Below, piece by piece: positions 16,478 to 25,405 of a stretch of DNA of 37,257 nucleotides. Within the stretch, counting starts at the first letter, position 1. Each line of letters begins with the position of its first letter. The DNA lies in contig NZ_JADEWO010000058.1 in the NCBI RefSeq assembly GCF_015207605.1, positions 1 through 37,257 on the forward strand, read 5' to 3'. Position numbers and translations under genes: made by a program. The notes beneath the pieces are model-generated. The model did no database searches. It was not told where the DNA came from and worked only from the letters and a program-made list of their open reading frames with translations. This DNA is from Oculatella sp. LEGE 06141. Lineage in GTDB: Bacteria; Cyanobacteriota; Cyanobacteriia; Elainellales; Elainellaceae.

Positions 16478-19291
16478 CTACCGCTTTTTCCCGCAGCTTG
16501 TATTAAACGATACTATTGTTACCCATCCATCAGCACTGAGGTCCGGGTAGTGCTCCAGTAAAGCCTTCTGTAATTCACTTAAACTTGTAAAACCATCCTC
16601 ATGCGCGTCTTCTTCTGTAAGACACCGAAAGCGAGTGTGTCTTACGCCCGTAACGTTGACGGTCTCAAAATCCCCTGTTTTTGCACTTAGCAGAAGTAAA
16701 CCTTGCTTAAACTTCAATCTTCCTTTTCGGGCTGTACTACGCTTTTGGCCGGAACGAACTAGAGGTAAGTACTTAGCAGCAATGCCTAAAGATTGCACAG
16801 TAAAATTAGAATATCTGGTGGGCAGAGATTCAAGAAATTGAGAACCAGGAATTACATGATGTTCCCAAGCAGTAGTTAACTGGATAATTTTATCAGGTCG
16901 TAATGCTTGAGCAAAAGATTCTGGTTGAGAAGAAGCTACAATCAATACTACCTTCAACTGTCTTGCAATCTGCTGTAACCGATTAGCAACAACATTAGCA
17001 GTAACTAAATCGAGAGTTGAGCAAAATTCATCAGCTATCCAAACATTATAATTACTAGCAATCAATTGAGCTAACTTGGCGCGATACTGTTGGCCATTAC
17101 TTAATTCCTCAAAACGCTTCAAGTAAACAAAAGCGTCAGATAAACCAACTAATCCCATCAGGTGTAAAGTAGAGCGAATATCTTGTCTACTCAGTACCTC
17201 GATCAAGGCTCGCTGAGAGCGAATAGCAGAGAAAGATCCTGGACGATAATTATCTGGTAATTCAATACTTCCAGATAAACCAATTTTTTCTTTGTTTAGA
17301 AGAAGATCAAGAAAAGTTGTCTTTCCAGAGCCAGAAGAGCCTGTAACTAGAACGACCTCACCTGGCTCTATTGTCAAAGACAGATTGTGTATAATTTTGT
17401 GACTTATATCATCAGGAGAAATGCTAAACGCTTGATGGATCGCATGGCTCTGTTGTGTGCGACGAACACGAGAAACATGAGTTAAGGATACTTTTTCTAG
17501 CAGAATCTTATTGTTAATGGGTTCTGAATTGAGAGGAGAAGAGATGTAGCCATTTTTAGGGGCAACCTCCTCAATTCGCCGCTTTAAAAAATCTTCTGCC
17601 TCCAATGTTAATCCCTGAAAATAGGTTGGCTTAGGTAAACTAACAATATCGTGAAATAGATTGAAATCCCGTAAAACTGTTTCATGAGATAGCTTTTCTA
17701 AACGTTCTACTAATTCCTCAATAGTCCATCCTTGCTCTTCTATTAACAGTGCTGCCCTTCTCATTCGTGCCACTTGCTGATCCAAGATGCCGCAAGATTC
17801 TTCCTTTACAATTTCCCCCAACTCTACCCTATCAAGATTTTTGAGTAGATATTTCATATCTTTTGCAACACGCTTTAGGTTCCCCTCTGTTTCACCAATG
17901 AAACTCATTCCGGCTTTCTGTGCAAAAGGAACAAATTTTAGCATATCTGCAGAAATCTCTAGAAAATAGGGTTTTATACCAGACATTTGCCACCGATTGC
18001 GAGCAAAGTCTGCAGCATGCTTAAGTAGACATTGCCCCAGCCCTAAACCACGGAATTCTGGATAAACTACGCAACGAGAAATGCGAACTATTGTGTGAAT
18101 ATACTGGCGGCTTGTTTCCTTATCCCACCTGTCCCAAGCAATATCATCTACCTTAAATTGGGTATCTAAAATAGCCTTGCGAGCAGTATTCATGTAAAAC
18201 GAAGTCGCTATCTCTATATAGCCAATTATTTTGGGATAGATTGGATGGAAGTTTCGTACAATTAAAGTTGCTTTACGTCCGTAAGGAATACGGCTTCGAT
18301 AATGAAATTCTGCTAAAGCTTGGTATGCCTCAAACTCTTCCGGCTCGGTTATCTCTTTAATGAGAAACTCTAGTTCTAACCCTCCTACTTGTAATGTTTC
18401 TAGTACTGCATAGCAAGGGAAAATTTGGGCTAGCCCATTTTTACAGATGACTGCAGCACTACTATCTCCTAATTGCACACGATCTCCATTGGAGACACAA
18501 GCGGAACGAGGTAAAACTAACTTTGCCTCACTCTCAGCAAACTTAATCTCCTTTAAGTATCCGCGAGGAGTAGTTGATTTAACTGTTAGTTCTTTAAAAG
18601 TTTGGTGAGCAATCAGACTGCTTTCTATTTCTCTCTGTTGCTTCCAAGCATCAATCTCTTGTCTATCAAACTCCCAGTAATGTCCAGACTTTTCACCGGG
18701 AATTTTTCCTTGTTTGGCAAGCTTGTATACAGTGGGATAGGATAGCCCTACATATTCGGCTACCTCACTAATGCTCATAGTGCCTTCCGTTCTCAGCCGC
18801 TTTCCTTTAATTGCTCTATGTTCAGAACGGGTTGTTTCTTCTAATGCTTGTTGCTGTTTCCAAAGGTCAATTTCCCGCTTGTCAAATTCCCAGTATCGAC
18901 CTGTTCTACAGCATGGAATCTTCCCTTCTTTAGCAAGCTTGTACACATACGGTTTAGATATATCTAAATAAGTGGCTACTTCCCCGACACTCATCGCCCC
19001 TTCTGGTCTTCGGGAATTTCTGCCAAGGTTTCTATGGTTACTTTGGTTTAACTTTTTCTGTTCCCTTTGCTGCTTCCAAATATCAACTTCTTGCTTGTTA
19101 AACTCCCAGTTCCGCCCTGATTTCTTGGCGGGAATCTTCCCTTCCTTAGCAAATTTATATATTGATAACAAACATAAACCGACGTACTGAGCTACTTCGT
19201 CGGCGTTCATGGTGTCCTTTACCACCTCGGCCTGCGGTGTATCTAATCGTAATTGAATTGCTTGTTCACCCCCACGTTGTAGCCGCATCAA
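16478..19291 (-). CDS. Three excisionase-type HTH + GNAT + ABC ATPase + ASCH fusion protein (937 aa)
   Basis: Domains in order: three near-identical excisionase/MerR-like HTH units at about 28-75, 99-146 and 171-218 (each with EVA-Y, VYKLAKEGKIP, W-EFD-QEID-WKQQ); a linker to 310; a GNAT acetyltransferase-like domain at about 310-480 with VYPEFRGLGLG as the acetyl-CoA loop; an ABC-type ATPase at about 595-805 with Walker A GSSGSGKT (651-658), signature LSNGQ (730-734), Walker B VWIADE (750-755) and D-loop STLD; and an ASCH domain at about 835-930 (RSGQKRSTARKG, then LTEEDAHEDGF). No membrane segments, so it is not a transporter. Starts: TTG 19291, ATG 19288, or ATG 19210, which begins right at the first HTH and has AAGGA upstream. 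It heads the DISARM-like operon. GNAT and ASCH suggest acetyl or related chemistry on nucleic acid; that is inference. Confidence 0.85.
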   Translation of the reverse strand: MMRLQRGGEQAIQLRLDTPQAEVVKDTMNADEVAQYVGLCLLSIYKFAKEGKIPAKKSGRNWEFNKQEVDIWKQQREQKKLNQSNHRNLGRNSRRPEGAMSVGEVATYLDISKPYVYKLAKEGKIPCCRTGRYWEFDKREIDLWKQQQALEETTRSEHRAIKGKRLRTEGTMSISEVAEYVGLSYPTVYKLAKQGKIPGEKSGHYWEFDRQEIDAWKQQREIESSLIAHQTFKELTVKSTTPRGYLKEIKFAESEAKLVLPRSACVSNGDRVQLGDSSAAVICKNGLAQIFPCYAVLETLQVGGLELEFLIKEITEPEEFEAYQALAEFHYRSRIPYGRKATLIVRNFHPIYPKIIGYIEIATSFYMNTARKAILDTQFKVDDIAWDRWDKETSRQYIHTIVRISRCVVYPEFRGLGLGQCLLKHAADFARNRWQMSGIKPYFLEISADMLKFVPFAQKAGMSFIGETEGNLKRVAKDMKYLLKNLDRVELGEIVKEESCGILDQQVARMRRAALLIEEQGWTIEELVERLEKLSHETVLRDFNLFHDIVSLPKPTYFQGLTLEAEDFLKRRIEEVAPKNGYISSPLNSEPINNKILLEKVSLTHVSRVRRTQQSHAIHQAFSISPDDISHKIIHNLSLTIEPGEVVLVTGSSGSGKTTFLDLLLNKEKIGLSGSIELPDNYRPGSFSAIRSQRALIEVLSRQDIRSTLHLMGLVGLSDAFVYLKRFEELSNGQQYRAKLAQLIASNYNVWIADEFCSTLDLVTANVVANRLQQIARQLKVVLIVASSQPESFAQALRPDKIIQLTTAWEHHVIPGSQFLESLPTRYSNFTVQSLGIAAKYLPLVRSGQKRSTARKGRLKFKQGLLLLSAKTGDFETVNVTGVRHTRFRCLTEEDAHEDGFTSLSELQKALLEHYPDLSADGWVTIVSFNTSCGKKR

Positions 19292-19460
19292 ATCACTTTG
19301 CCCAAGCCTTCCTAGTTTAAGCGATCCCTGACAAGTCTCTACTTTTGATTAAAAACTTGACAAATAGACCTTGAGTGACCTGCACCGACAAGCTTGCCCG
19401 ATCGGTAGATGGCGAAAAACTGGATCCTCTTTACAACAGGCTAAGTTGAAGAGTTTTTCA

Positions 19461-19490
19461 GGGATGCTTCCCAAAAAGGTTGAACATCCC
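19461..19490. other. Hairpin after the 55-aa gene
   Basis: GGGATGCTTC at 19461-19470 pairs with GAACATCCC at 19482-19490 with one bulged base, loop about 11 bases. It lies 28 bases beyond the stop of the small minus-strand gene. Neither strand has a T-run directly after it, so it is not a standard terminator but may limit transcription or protect a 3' end. Confidence 0.35.
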
Positions 19491-19517
19491 CTCGATCGCC
19501 TGTAATCAGAGTTTGGG

Positions 19518-19685
19518 TTAATCCTCCTTCCGAATCCCCTTAAAGGGTTTACCGTCCTGCTTACCATCCATGAACTGCCCAGTTTCAGCGTTTCGCTTTG
19601 TCCATTGCCCAGTAATAGGGTTTTGAACTTGGCTGCGCTTCGAAACTGCACCCCGACGATAGTTGTGGTTCGTATTCTTTGCCAT
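19518..19685 (-). CDS. Small conserved-looking basic protein (55 aa)
   Basis: Too short for a usual cut-off but well supported: ATG at 19685 preceded by GGAGG at a good distance, 55 codons, and a composition like a folded small protein. It reads MAKNTNHNYRRGAV, SQVQNPITGQWTKR, then GQFMDGKQDGKPFKGIRKE. I recall similar 50-60 aa proteins (GAV-RSQV-NP-TG, FKGVRKE) as frequent unnamed genes in many bacteria, often near mobile or restriction genes. Function unknown. It is the first gene on the minus strand before the HTH-GNAT-ABC-ASCH gene, about 230 bases ahead of it, and divergent from the ImmA/IrrE-like gene. Confidence 0.75.
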   Translation of the reverse strand: MAKNTNHNYRRGAVSKRSQVQNPITGQWTKRNAETGQFMDGKQDGKPFKGIRKED

Positions 19686-19836
19686 GCGTTTAGCCTCCCT
19701 AGCTATATTTAGTGTGAACTGAGTAAGAATTTAGGCAAGTTACTCTATGGCTATAGGACTTCCCTGATTCCACAATAAACTGTTAAAATCAGAAGTGTCA
19801 CTAGAGTAAAATAACAAATTGTTAAGATACCGATTC

Positions 19837-19845
19837 AGGAGGTGA
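19837..19845 (+). promoter_or_regulatory. Strong ribosome binding site that sets the ImmA/IrrE start
   Basis: AGGAGGTGA is a near-perfect anti-Shine-Dalgarno match. It overlaps a possible GTG start at 19842, so that codon cannot be used with it, and it sits eight bases (from GGAGG) before the GTG at 19851, which is therefore the likely start. Confidence 0.75.
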
Positions 19846-19850
19846 TAGTT

Positions 19851-21032
19851 GTGCTGAAAGCCACTGATCGTCCATCGCCCGAAATTCAATTGGGAGAAAG
19901 GCTTCGGCAAGCTCGTGAATTAGCAGGATTTGCACAAGGGGAGGCTGCACAAGCATTAGGAGTTACTTCCGCTGCTTTAAGTCAGTACGAGGGAGGCAAG
20001 CGACGCATTGAGGCATTGACACTAGACCGCATCGCTCGTCTGTATGCTGTACCCATCACCTACTTTTTTGCCGGTGCCCAGACCGATCAGCAAACTGATT
20101 GGGAAATGGCACTGCGATCGCTGGCAAATACGCTGTCTGCTGCTGGGAAGGCTGGGGTCGCCAAGCTGATCCAGCGAATTCATGATTTGGAGCATCTCTA
20201 CGCGATCACAGGGCTACCCTTTCCCGGTAAGCCCCATCCACCCTTCCCATCTCTTCCCAAAGAAGGCTATGCCGACTATAAAGTGTCGGAATTCGCCCAA
20301 AAAGTCCGTCGCTATTACAACTTGGGTATTGCTCCCTTGCTGAATGTGAAATTATTTCTGGATGCTCAAGGCTACCAGGTGTTTGGCATCCCCTTTGGCA
20401 AAGAAGAGCCAGTTCTCTCTGGGTTGTTCTTCCTCCATCCGCAATTGGGCGCGATCGTCGTTTTTAACGAGGATCAATCCTACACAAGGGAACCATTTAC
20501 GCTCTGCCATGAGATGGCGCACAGCCTATTTCACTGGGATCGTCCAGCAATTCTATGTCGTGACTCAGAACGAGCAGACTTGGTCGAAGACTTCGCAAAT
20601 CGCTTTGCCTCCTACTTCTTGATTCCACGGGAAGGATTGCAAGAACGTTTAGATGTATTAGGCATCAAGACAGTCAAGCAGCCCGAAGAGGTCATTCACA
20701 TTGCTCGCTATTTTGGTGTCAGCTACGATGCGACTCTCCATTCTCTAGATATGGAGCGTAAGCTAGGTGTCCCTCGTGACGCTCTAAAAACAAAACCAAT
20801 TGCGTTAGCCAAAACCCTGGGTTACAAACCATCACCCTTTGAGTTTGGGGCACGTCCTCTACCGCCTGAGGAGCGCTTGCCTCGCATATTTCTCGAACTA
20901 GGATATCGCGCAATCGACAATGGGCTTCTCTCGCTTCGGCGAGTTGCAGAAATGATGGGCATCAGCGATCTGGAACTTGAAGAGCGACTTGGTGACGGGG
21001 AGGTTGAGGAGATGGAGGATGTCTACATCTAA
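19851..21032 (+). CDS. XRE-type HTH + ImmA/IrrE metallopeptidase (393 aa)
   Basis: The N-terminus (about residues 13-70) is a classic XRE helix-turn-helix: LGERLRQARELAGFAQGEAAQALGVT and SQYEGGKRRIE. The middle has an ImmA/IrrE peptidase core with the zinc motif CHEMAHSLFHWD (H220, E221, H224) and a later FANRFASYFLIP. ImmA cleaves a phage repressor after DNA damage, and HTH-ImmA/IrrE proteins also serve as antitoxins; family knowledge. The gene overlaps the PIN-like gene by 14 bases, so they are translationally coupled and resemble an antitoxin-toxin pair. GTG 19851 was chosen because of the upstream AGGAGGTGA. Confidence 0.85.
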   Translation: MLKATDRPSPEIQLGERLRQARELAGFAQGEAAQALGVTSAALSQYEGGKRRIEALTLDRIARLYAVPITYFFAGAQTDQQTDWEMALRSLANTLSAAGKAGVAKLIQRIHDLEHLYAITGLPFPGKPHPPFPSLPKEGYADYKVSEFAQKVRRYYNLGIAPLLNVKLFLDAQGYQVFGIPFGKEEPVLSGLFFLHPQLGAIVVFNEDQSYTREPFTLCHEMAHSLFHWDRPAILCRDSERADLVEDFANRFASYFLIPREGLQERLDVLGIKTVKQPEEVIHIARYFGVSYDATLHSLDMERKLGVPRDALKTKPIALAKTLGYKPSPFEFGARPLPPEERLPRIFLELGYRAIDNGLLSLRRVAEMMGISDLELEERLGDGEVEEMEDVYI

Positions 21033-21663
21033 GTGTGTTCTGGACACAGTTGTCCTGAGGGTGCTGACATTCGGACATTCTCAGGGCATCTCAATTTTGA
21101 TGGAGGCGTTAAGCATTTCACGGGCTTGCTTTCCTTGCGAAGTCTACAACCAGGACGAAGACACCCTTCCTTTGAGTGCTTTAGATGACGACCTGAGCGA
21201 ACTAGCTGGAGGAATCCGTTATGCCCGTCGCGGCGCAAGCAATCTGCCAGGGCTACAGGGACAGCGATTGCAGACTTGGTTAGAAAACGCGACCCAACTT
21301 CCCCGCCATCTTGGAGCGGGGAGCCTTTTTATTGAACCGTTAACACTGGAGGAACTGCCCAGGCGCGAGGAGTTGATGAGAGTTTACGGTATCGGTCGTG
21401 GAGAGGCTGCTTGCTTAGTTTTGGCTCAAAGAGACGCTGGTACTGCCGTGTTTCTCTCTAGTGATGAACGTGCTTGCCAAGCTGCTCAATCATTAGGCAT
21501 CTCATTCCTAACGATTCCTGATATCCTCGCGCAGTGGATTGATAAGACAAAGCCTTCTCCATCTGACTTTCAAGAATTAATTGAGGGAATGCGAAATGTT
21601 CGCTTTATCTTGCCCGAAGACGTACTTTTGACCCTTCAAAGCAAATTACCTTGTACAGACTGA
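21019..21663 (+). CDS. PIN-like nuclease domain protein (214 aa)
   Basis: The protein begins CVLDTVVL with an Asp at the end of a strand, and near residue 128 has GRGEAACLVLAQRD followed by AVFLSSDERACQAAQSLGISF, the pattern of PIN-domain (DUF3368-like) RNases: acidic residues on the second and third positions of the active site. ATG 21019 overlaps the upstream stop at 21030-21032; a longer start at 20977 (MKSDLV) is less likely. PIN proteins are often RNA-cutting toxins; paired here with an ImmA/IrrE-type regulator. Whether all active-site acids are present cannot be judged by eye. It precedes the Argonaute gene by 64 bases, same strand. Confidence 0.65.
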   Translation: MSTSKCVLDTVVLRVLTFGHSQGISILMEALSISRACFPCEVYNQDEDTLPLSALDDDLSELAGGIRYARRGASNLPGLQGQRLQTWLENATQLPRHLGAGSLFIEPLTLEELPRREELMRVYGIGRGEAACLVLAQRDAGTAVFLSSDERACQAAQSLGISFLTIPDILAQWIDKTKPSPSDFQELIEGMRNVRFILPEDVLLTLQSKLPCTD

Positions 21664-22560
21664 AAACATATTAATTTTGTACTAATCATATCGTCCTTGC
21701 TAAATTCCTTCTCTATCAGTCCTAATCATGGCGGTTCAAAGACAGCGATCCAATTCTTTTTCCCGAAATGCGAGTGCCGATAGGCAACTTGTGCTCAACT
21801 TTGCGCCTATCCATTTTGAGGATGCAGAAATTATTGTTGGTGTTACTCCATACAAAGACAGGGACTATCTTCGATCGCTTCGTCAGCAATATTCGGACAC
21901 TCACCTGTTTCATCGAGAGAAGAACCAAATTCTATCGGTTGCGATCGCTTCTGAAGCTGAGGTTGTCGGCGAAACATCAGAAACGGTCAAACTCTCCAAT
22001 AATCTCTACCTCTGTGCATCGTTAGTTCGTAATGCACTAATCAATTTTCTGTATGGATTAAACCGGAGAATTCTTGAGTATGACCCGATTGAATTCGTTG
22101 CGAATCCAGCTAAAGACAATCTGCTAGCAAAGGTCTTGCCACCTTTTGGTCTGGAGGCTCCTGATTGGTTGAGTGTTTGCCCTCGATACATTGCTGCCAT
22201 CAGAACGGTATCCTTCGACCAACAACCCATGTCTTTGGGACTCGCTCTCAATGCCCGTACCAAAAGATGGATTGAACTCCCATGCAGCGCCCTTATCGAG
22301 AAAGGGATTTCGCCAATTGGCTTTTACGTAAGTCAAAGGGTTGAGTCGAGCGATCGCCGTATGGCTCCTTATCCAAAACTGTTGGGTCAAGTTCAGTCAA
22401 TAGCTGGGGATGTTTTGACCCTGACAGATGCGCGATCGGGCATTATCTCAGTTCAAGCAAATGAGGTTTTTCTGGAACCGCGACGAGAAGCCTTTAATTA
22501 CTGCCTTGATCGGCTTTTTAGAGAACAGGCAACCGATATTAAGGAATCCCTAGACAAGGA

Positions 22561-22569
22561 ATTAGCAGC
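22561..22569 (+). repeat. Target duplication, left copy
   Basis: ATTAGCAGC immediately before the insertion sequence; identical to 23882-23890. A perfect 9-bp duplication means a fairly recent insertion. Confidence 0.9.
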
Positions 22570-23881
22570 CTGACTGCCTGACAAATCTTTTCTAATTGAG
22601 GATAGAAACAGGTTTACAAACAACGGAACGAACTCGATGAAACCAAATGTGGTCATCGTAGTCGTGCTTGGCTTTGAGGGAGGCGAAACAAGCTTCAGGA
22701 TCGTTGGGCAACAGCGGAACGCAAGGCAGCAAGGTTCTTCCTTTATAAATCACCCCTTGCAACCAGCGGAGTCCGATTTTGAGATAGCTAATGCCACGTC
22801 GCCAGTGCGGGTCTACTTGTTGCCGTAAGCCTGCAAGCTGCACCGCCATACCTTGGGTTGTGGCAAACAGCAGGGCAATGGCAGCGACTAGATAAAGGCG
22901 TTCGAGGGTAGCAGCAGAGCGCAGGCGCGAGTCTTCTAACTCAAATGCGCCAGACTTGCTATCCAAAAATAATTCCTCTACCCGAAACCTGAAGGCATAT
23001 TGCCAGAGTGTCTGCAAAGTTGGAGGTTCATCGGTGACAACCGCCCAAGATTCTTTGGCTCCCTGTACCGTTGCCACCACCAAGTTACAACGATGTTCCC
23101 CATCGAGCCACAAGCCCACATTCTCGTACAGTCGGGCTTCGCCGAGCGGAGGATAGAGCACCCCAACCATCCAAGGATAGCGGCGTGTGGTGTGAATCAA
23201 AACATCACACGGTAATCGTAAAGCGTAATGCCAGTGACTCTGCCGTAACCATTTCACCAATTGCTGATTGGCAAAGCCTCGGTCGGCGAGTAGCATCACA
23301 TCAGGATGATGCCGCAACAACCACCGAGCACGACGCAAGACGGGTTGGTACTCTTCAAAAGCAACGGTGGCACTACTATGTTCGAGGACTCGCCACAACA
23401 AGGGAACTGCGCGTCCACAGCACACCACCGACAGGTGAATCATGCAAAAGCGATCCCACAAAACCGTTGTATCCAAGGCTAGATACAATCGCTGTTGCTT
23501 CCATCCACTCAGAGCCGCCAGCACTAAGGGGACGTAAATTGCCATCACGCTAATGCGGAAATTGTCCATAAATCGCTGCCAGCGCCGCTCAGTACTTTGT
23601 GCTTTGGTCGCTCGACTCACCACATACGGCTCCCATGCAGCCAGGTTTAATTCTCCGCTGTAGAGTAAGGCACTCACCATCCACGCCAGAGCTTTCAAGT
23701 GGCGCAGATCGCACACGCGACTGTGTTGACGCAATTGGTCGAATAGTTGACCATACAAATGGGTAGAGGTTGTCATGATTTTGGGCTGTTGTGTAGTAAC
23801 TCTAGCCTCTCATGACTCTCTACCTTCTTCGCCAATTTCCTCGTGTTTGTTGGGTTTCACCTATTTCTGTCAGGCAGTCAG
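22570..23881 (-). mobile_element. IS4-type insertion sequence, complete (1,312 bp)
   Basis: The element starts CTGACTGCCTGACA and ends with its reverse complement TGTCAGGCAGTCAG, 14-bp perfect terminal inverted repeats that become imperfect beyond. It is flanked by the 9-bp duplication ATTAGCAGC and carries one transposase gene on the minus strand. The first bases supply a TGA stop right at the insertion point in the Argonaute frame. Length, 9-bp duplication and DDE transposase suit the IS4 family. Confidence 0.9.
22592..23776 (-). CDS. IS4-family transposase (394 aa)
   Basis: DDE transposase with Asp in LYLALDTT (about residue 98), Asp in VMLLADRGFAN (about 164), and Glu in the region YAFRFRVEELFLDSKSG, where Tyr/Arg/Glu/Lys spacing follows the IS4 'YREK' pattern. 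The N-terminus has ARATKAQSTERR-like basic residues and W-RFMDNF. The frame is full length and intact, so this copy may be active. It is transcribed opposite to the Argonaute it interrupts. Confidence 0.9.
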   Translation of the reverse strand: MTTSTHLYGQLFDQLRQHSRVCDLRHLKALAWMVSALLYSGELNLAAWEPYVVSRATKAQSTERRWQRFMDNFRISVMAIYVPLVLAALSGWKQQRLYLALDTTVLWDRFCMIHLSVVCCGRAVPLLWRVLEHSSATVAFEEYQPVLRRARWLLRHHPDVMLLADRGFANQQLVKWLRQSHWHYALRLPCDVLIHTTRRYPWMVGVLYPPLGEARLYENVGLWLDGEHRCNLVVATVQGAKESWAVVTDEPPTLQTLWQYAFRFRVEELFLDSKSGAFELEDSRLRSAATLERLYLVAAIALLFATTQGMAVQLAGLRQQVDPHWRRGISYLKIGLRWLQGVIYKGRTLLPCVPLLPNDPEACFASLKAKHDYDDHIWFHRVRSVVCKPVSILN

Positions 23882-23890
23882 ATTAGCAGC
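23882..23890 (+). repeat. Target duplication, right copy
   Basis: ATTAGCAGC immediately after the insertion sequence, matching 22561-22569. The Argonaute frame resumes here. Confidence 0.9.
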
Positions 23891-25405
23891 TTTTAGAAAT
23901 GGTTCAAATCGTCTTCGACGACTTCGGAGCGTTGTACAGTATCTCTCCAATCAATCATTGGAGTTACTTCCGGGTGTTCCCTTCACAATTCAGGCATTTC
24001 TGGCTGAAGGTTTTGATAATTTCCCAGCAATTCATAATGCTCCTGCTGTAACCTACGTCTTCGCTCCAACTGGGGAGAAGACAACCCGATGGAATGATGG
24101 TGGATTAAGTGAGTATGGACCCTATACTGCTCAAACTTTCACGCCTTCAACCCCACGAATATGTGTAATTTGCCAACGAACCAGGAAAGGTCGGGTAGAG
24201 CAGTTTCTTTATAAATTCCTGAATGGAGTCACAGTCCCGGAGCTAAACAAAGAGGGACCTCCGAAAAGGCAACCCTTTGCGAAAGGATTCATCCACAAAT
24301 ATGCGCTTGAGAATGTTGAGACAAAGTTTTTTCTAGCTGATGACAGCACTGCCGCAGCTTACGATCGAGCAGTCAGACAAGCACTTGCCCACCAAACGAA
24401 GGAGGGATTTCGATGGAACTTGGCGTTTGTCCAAACTGATGAGGCGTTTCACAATTTGTATGGGGATGAGAATCCCTATCTCACAACTAAGGCAGCTTTC
24501 CTGGCTGAGCAGATTCCTGTTCAAGAGTTCGAGATTGAAACCATTGACGCTCCCGACCGTAGTCTTTGTTATGTTCTCAACATCATGGCGTTAGCGACGT
24601 ATGCCAAACTCGGCGGCATTCCATGGTTGATTAAGGCAAATCCGACGATCGCGCATGAATTGGTTTTCGGGCTTGGTAGTGCTTTCATTGGTAAGGGGCG
24701 ATTAGGACAGAGAGAACGAGTCGTTGGCATTACCACGGTTTTTTCTGGAGATGGAAACTATAGGCTCTCCAACCTATCTCAAGCAGTTCCAGTTGCAGAC
24801 TACCAAGATGCACTGCTGGAGTCTTTGCAAGACACGATCTCCAAAGTGAAACGATCGATGAATTGGCAGCCTAAAGACCATGTTCGTCTCATCTTTCATG
24901 CATTTAAACCGCTTAAAAATGCTGAAGCCGAGGCAGTTAAAAAACTCATGGATGAGTTAGGGGATTATGACGTGGACTATGCCTTCATCCACGTCGTGGA
25001 AGACCATCCATTTATGCTGTTTGATGAAGCACAACAGGGTGTGTGGGATTACGAGACACGTACCAACAGCAAAGGGATGTTTGCTCCAACACGTGGGTTA
25101 TTTCTGAGACTATCGAGATCTGAGGTTCTGATGTCATTGACTGGAGCCAAAGAAGTAAAGCGTCCTCAAGATGGTATTCCATCTCCCTTACTCCTCCGCC
25201 TTCATCGACAATCTACTTTCGATGACACGACTTATCTTGCCCGTCAAGTCTATACGTTTTCATGCCACTCATGGCGTAGCTTCTTCCCTGCGCCAATGCC
25301 AGTGACTATTCTTTATTCAGAACTGATTGCACGAATGTTAGGCCAATTAGGAACGGTATCGCGATGGAATTCAAATGCAATGTTAGGGCGAATTGGTGAA
25401 ACAAG

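Noticed and set aside
16478-19291. ABC transporter subunit
   Set aside because: No transmembrane segments or permease neighbour; the ATPase is fused to HTH, GNAT and ASCH domains.
19461-19490. Hairpin as a rho-independent terminator
   Set aside because: No T-run follows on either strand.
23071-23553. 160-codon plus-strand frame inside the IS4 transposase
   Set aside because: Antisense shadow; the minus-strand frame has the DDE motifs and fills the element.
23775-23889. The first 39 codons of the 547-codon frame as a true Argonaute N-terminus
   Set aside because: They lie in the IS end and the target duplication; the Argonaute sequence resumes only at the duplicated ATTAGCAGC.
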